Shown: piece by piece, positions 5,697-6,668 of the stretch
How the letters are laid out: every line of letters starts with the position of its first letter
Numbering within the stretch: the stretch's first letter is position 1
Origin: Prevotella sp. CAG:1092
Lineage (GTDB): Bacteria > Bacteroidota > Bacteroidia > Bacteroidales > Bacteroidaceae
Direction of reading: 5' to 3'
Assembly: GCA_000436915.1 (NCBI GenBank)
Contig: HF993917.1
Location: forward strand, 1-6,668
DNA: 6,668 bases
The notes under the pieces: generated by a model
Told to the model about the DNA's origin: nothing
The model's input: the letters and a program-made list of their open reading frames with translations, nothing else
Database searches by the model: none
Position numbers and translations under genes: made by a program

Positions 5697-5853
5697 ATAC
5701 AAACGGAAGAACAGATGAAAACCGAACATAGGGAAGTAATAAGTCTGCTCCGCAAGGAGTATTCCATTCGGGATGTGGCGAAGTTAAGTGGAAGGGGCGT
5801 GAAGTACGGTGCGACGAGTTAAGCGATTACTAAAAATGCAATCACCGCAATAA
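5697..5853 (+). pseudogene. frameshifted C-terminal HTH of a serine recombinase
   Basis: From ATG 5715 the frame reads KTEHREVISLLRKEYSIRDV then AKLSGRGV, and breaks at 5802 into a stop (5820-5822). If one A near 5802-5803 is dropped, the reading continues as STVRRVKRLLKMQSPQ to TAA 5851-5853. The restored protein is the resolvase-type helix-turn-helix (HTH_7: LL-x(6)-S-I-R-D-V-A-K-L-x-G-x(3)-S-T-V-x-R-V-K) that ends serine recombinases. The catalytic domain with its active-site serine is absent. Coding-like sequence can be followed upstream only to a TAA at 5694-5696, so this is a fragment of a decayed resolvase or invertase, a sign of past mobile DNA. I have not proven that the break is not a sequencing error. 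Confidence 0.7.
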
Positions 5854-5869
5854 TACTATAGATTTTACG

Positions 5870-5884
5870 TTTCTTTCAAAGAAA
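5870..5884. repeat. perfect 15-nt palindrome
   Basis: TTTCTTT-C-AAAGAAA lies 16 bp after the end of the recombinase remnant. It could be the worn terminator of that gene or a recombination site half. No T-run follows. Confidence 0.3.
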
Positions 5885-5896
5885 GGGGTTGTGCAA

Positions 5897-5928
5897 TTGT
5901 GGCTTAAAGGATAAAAGCACTGCCTTTG
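5897..5928 (+). promoter_or_regulatory. possible promoter of the ORF6N remnant
   Basis: TTG (5897-5899) precedes TGCCTTTG (5921-5928) by 21 nt. The -7 box departs from TAnnTTTG at one base. It points at the ORF6N fragment starting at 5981. Confidence 0.4.
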
Positions 5929-5959
5929 CATACAATAATAAGTTACAATACGTTTAAGG

Positions 5960-5972
5960 TCACAATTTGTGA
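5960..5972. promoter_or_regulatory. operator-like palindrome
   Basis: TCACAA-T-TTGTGA is a perfect inverted repeat between the possible promoter and the ORF6N start. A related imperfect copy in inverse orientation, CCACAAATCGTGACC, lies at 6033-6047 within the coding fragment. It is a candidate binding site for a phage-type regulator. Confidence 0.4.
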
Positions 5973-5980
5973 TTTTGAAA

Positions 5981-6088
5981 ATGAATATAAATATGACAGA
6001 CATAACGGAAAAGACAGAAAACGGCGAACTGGCCACAAATCGTGACCAGTTGGTTGTCGTAGATAATATAGAGTCTCTAATCTTTTGA
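5981..6088 (+). pseudogene. truncated N-terminus of an ORF6N-domain phage regulator
   Basis: This 35-codon frame (or 31 from ATG 5993) ends NRDQLVVVDNIESLIF. ORF6N-domain proteins (phage antirepressor-like DNA-binding proteins common in Bacteroidota) typically begin with a short polar tail, then a VVxxIESxIF/Y-TIRG-type segment and the DNA-binding core. Here the match stops exactly after SLIF at a TGA, and none of the frames downstream resumes with TIRG or the LDxDLAxLY core. I therefore read it as the left end of a gene cut off near 6083-6090, by insertion or deletion. The identification rests on about 15 residues and is moderate. It could also be a genuine short peptide. Confidence 0.5.
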
Positions 6089-6193
6089 TTTTTAGTACCT
6101 TAAAGTTACAACAATTTTCGCTAACTACCAAATTTTTAGACACTTATATTTCGTTCAGCTCACGTTGTATTATAACAAATAAATTAATAAACA
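6089..6193 (+). other. intergenic, AT-rich
   Basis: No gene seen. TATATTTC near 6146 is one base off the -7 consensus but lacks a TTG at the right distance, so the promoter of the next gene is not identified. Confidence 0.3.
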
Positions 6194-6598
6194 ATGAAAA
6201 AATTATTAATTTTTATAATGGCTTTTATAATTATAAGCTGTAATGCAGATACCAAAACTGTTGCAAATATAGTTGTATCAGAATCTCTTGACACAATATC
6301 AGATGAAGGATTATCAGATTGGGAATTGTTTATAAAGCATTTTCCAAGAAAAAAATCCACTGTGGTAAGAGATTATGCAGGTAATGTAATAAAAGAGCAA
6401 TCACTTGGAGTTTTAAATACAAAAGTAACATCAGTACAGCAATGTGCAGATGCTGCAATACGCTTAAGAGCTGAGTTTTTCTATTCTAGAAAAGAATATG
6501 ATAAAATAAAGTTTAAACTTACATGTGGTTTGGAAGTCCCTTTTTCTAAATGGGCTTTAGGTTATAGAGTAAAAATTAATGGTAATAACTCGCTCTAA
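6194..6598 (+). pseudogene. truncated DUF4846-like lipoprotein
   Basis: The protein is 134 aa. The signal peptide MKKLLIFIMAF then IIIS-C16 forms a lipobox, so the product should be lipidated. Residues about 40-130 resemble the N-terminal half of DUF4846 proteins: SDWELFIKHFPRKKSTVV, then the most characteristic segment QQCADAAIRLRAEFFYSRKE, and SKWALGYRVKI. As I recall, family members are usually about twice this length. The sequence stops after INGNNSL, and no frame in the following 70 bases continues the family. This suggests truncation by rearrangement, though a short functional form cannot be excluded. The DNA is visibly more AT-rich than the operon genes, with many AAA, ATA and TTA codons, which suggests a different origin. 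No clear ribosome binding site is present; ATG 6194 is chosen because it starts the signal peptide. Confidence 0.6.
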
Positions 6599-6605
6599 TT
6601 TGGAC

Positions 6606-6651
6606 TTTGATTGAAAATCAAGAAGTTGGGCGTTTGCCTATATTATATAGG
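6606..6651. repeat. two small inverted repeats at the right edge
   Basis: TTGATT-GAA-AATCAA (about 6606-6621) follows the DUF4846 stop at once and may be a weak terminator without a T-run. CCTATA-TTA-TATAGG (6637-6651) is a perfect 6-bp hairpin. No gene is visible in 6599-6668. Confidence 0.35.
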
Positions 6652-6668
6652 TAACAATATGGAAACGA

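Overview
The window looks like chromosomal DNA of a Bacteroidota bacterium, probably Bacteroides or Prevotella. The evidence is several promoters of the TAnnTTTG (-7) type, signal peptides ending in -AQ, a DUF6175-type and a DUF4846-type protein, and mostly weak ribosome binding sites. No rRNA, tRNA, CRISPR array or intact insertion sequence was seen. All family names are from memory and pattern recognition, not from a search.

Layout. Positions 1-171 hold nothing firm. An Abi_2 (AbiD/AbiF-like) HEPN-type abortive infection gene lies on the minus strand at 172-1068. Its promoter (1155-1185) is separated from the gene by a short segment (about 1151-1100) that ends in a terminator-like hairpin and can form an H-type pseudoknot. 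This suggests an RNA partner of the Abi protein. Divergent from it is a perfectly adjacent 122-bp tandem duplication (1249-1492), each copy carrying a -7 box. Next comes about 330 nt of apparently noncoding, strongly structured RNA ending in an intrinsic terminator (1732-1771).

Four co-directional genes follow (1839-5030). All have signal peptides and they are tightly packed: 1-bp overlap, 4-bp overlap and a 14-nt gap. They encode a small secreted helical protein, a CsgG-like envelope protein, a DUF6175-like protein and a TPR-like protein. I see no clear promoter of their own, so the structured RNA may be their regulated leader. No curli subunit, CsgE or CsgF is visible, so the exported cargo, if any, is unknown.

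A convergent small gene of unknown function (5082-5426, minus) has its own promoter and a leader of about 135 nt. From about 5690 to the end the window looks like worn mobile or accessory DNA: a frameshifted helix-turn-helix tail of a serine recombinase, a truncated N-terminus of an ORF6N-type phage regulator behind a possible promoter and operator, and an AT-rich DUF4846-like lipoprotein gene that stops at about half the usual length.
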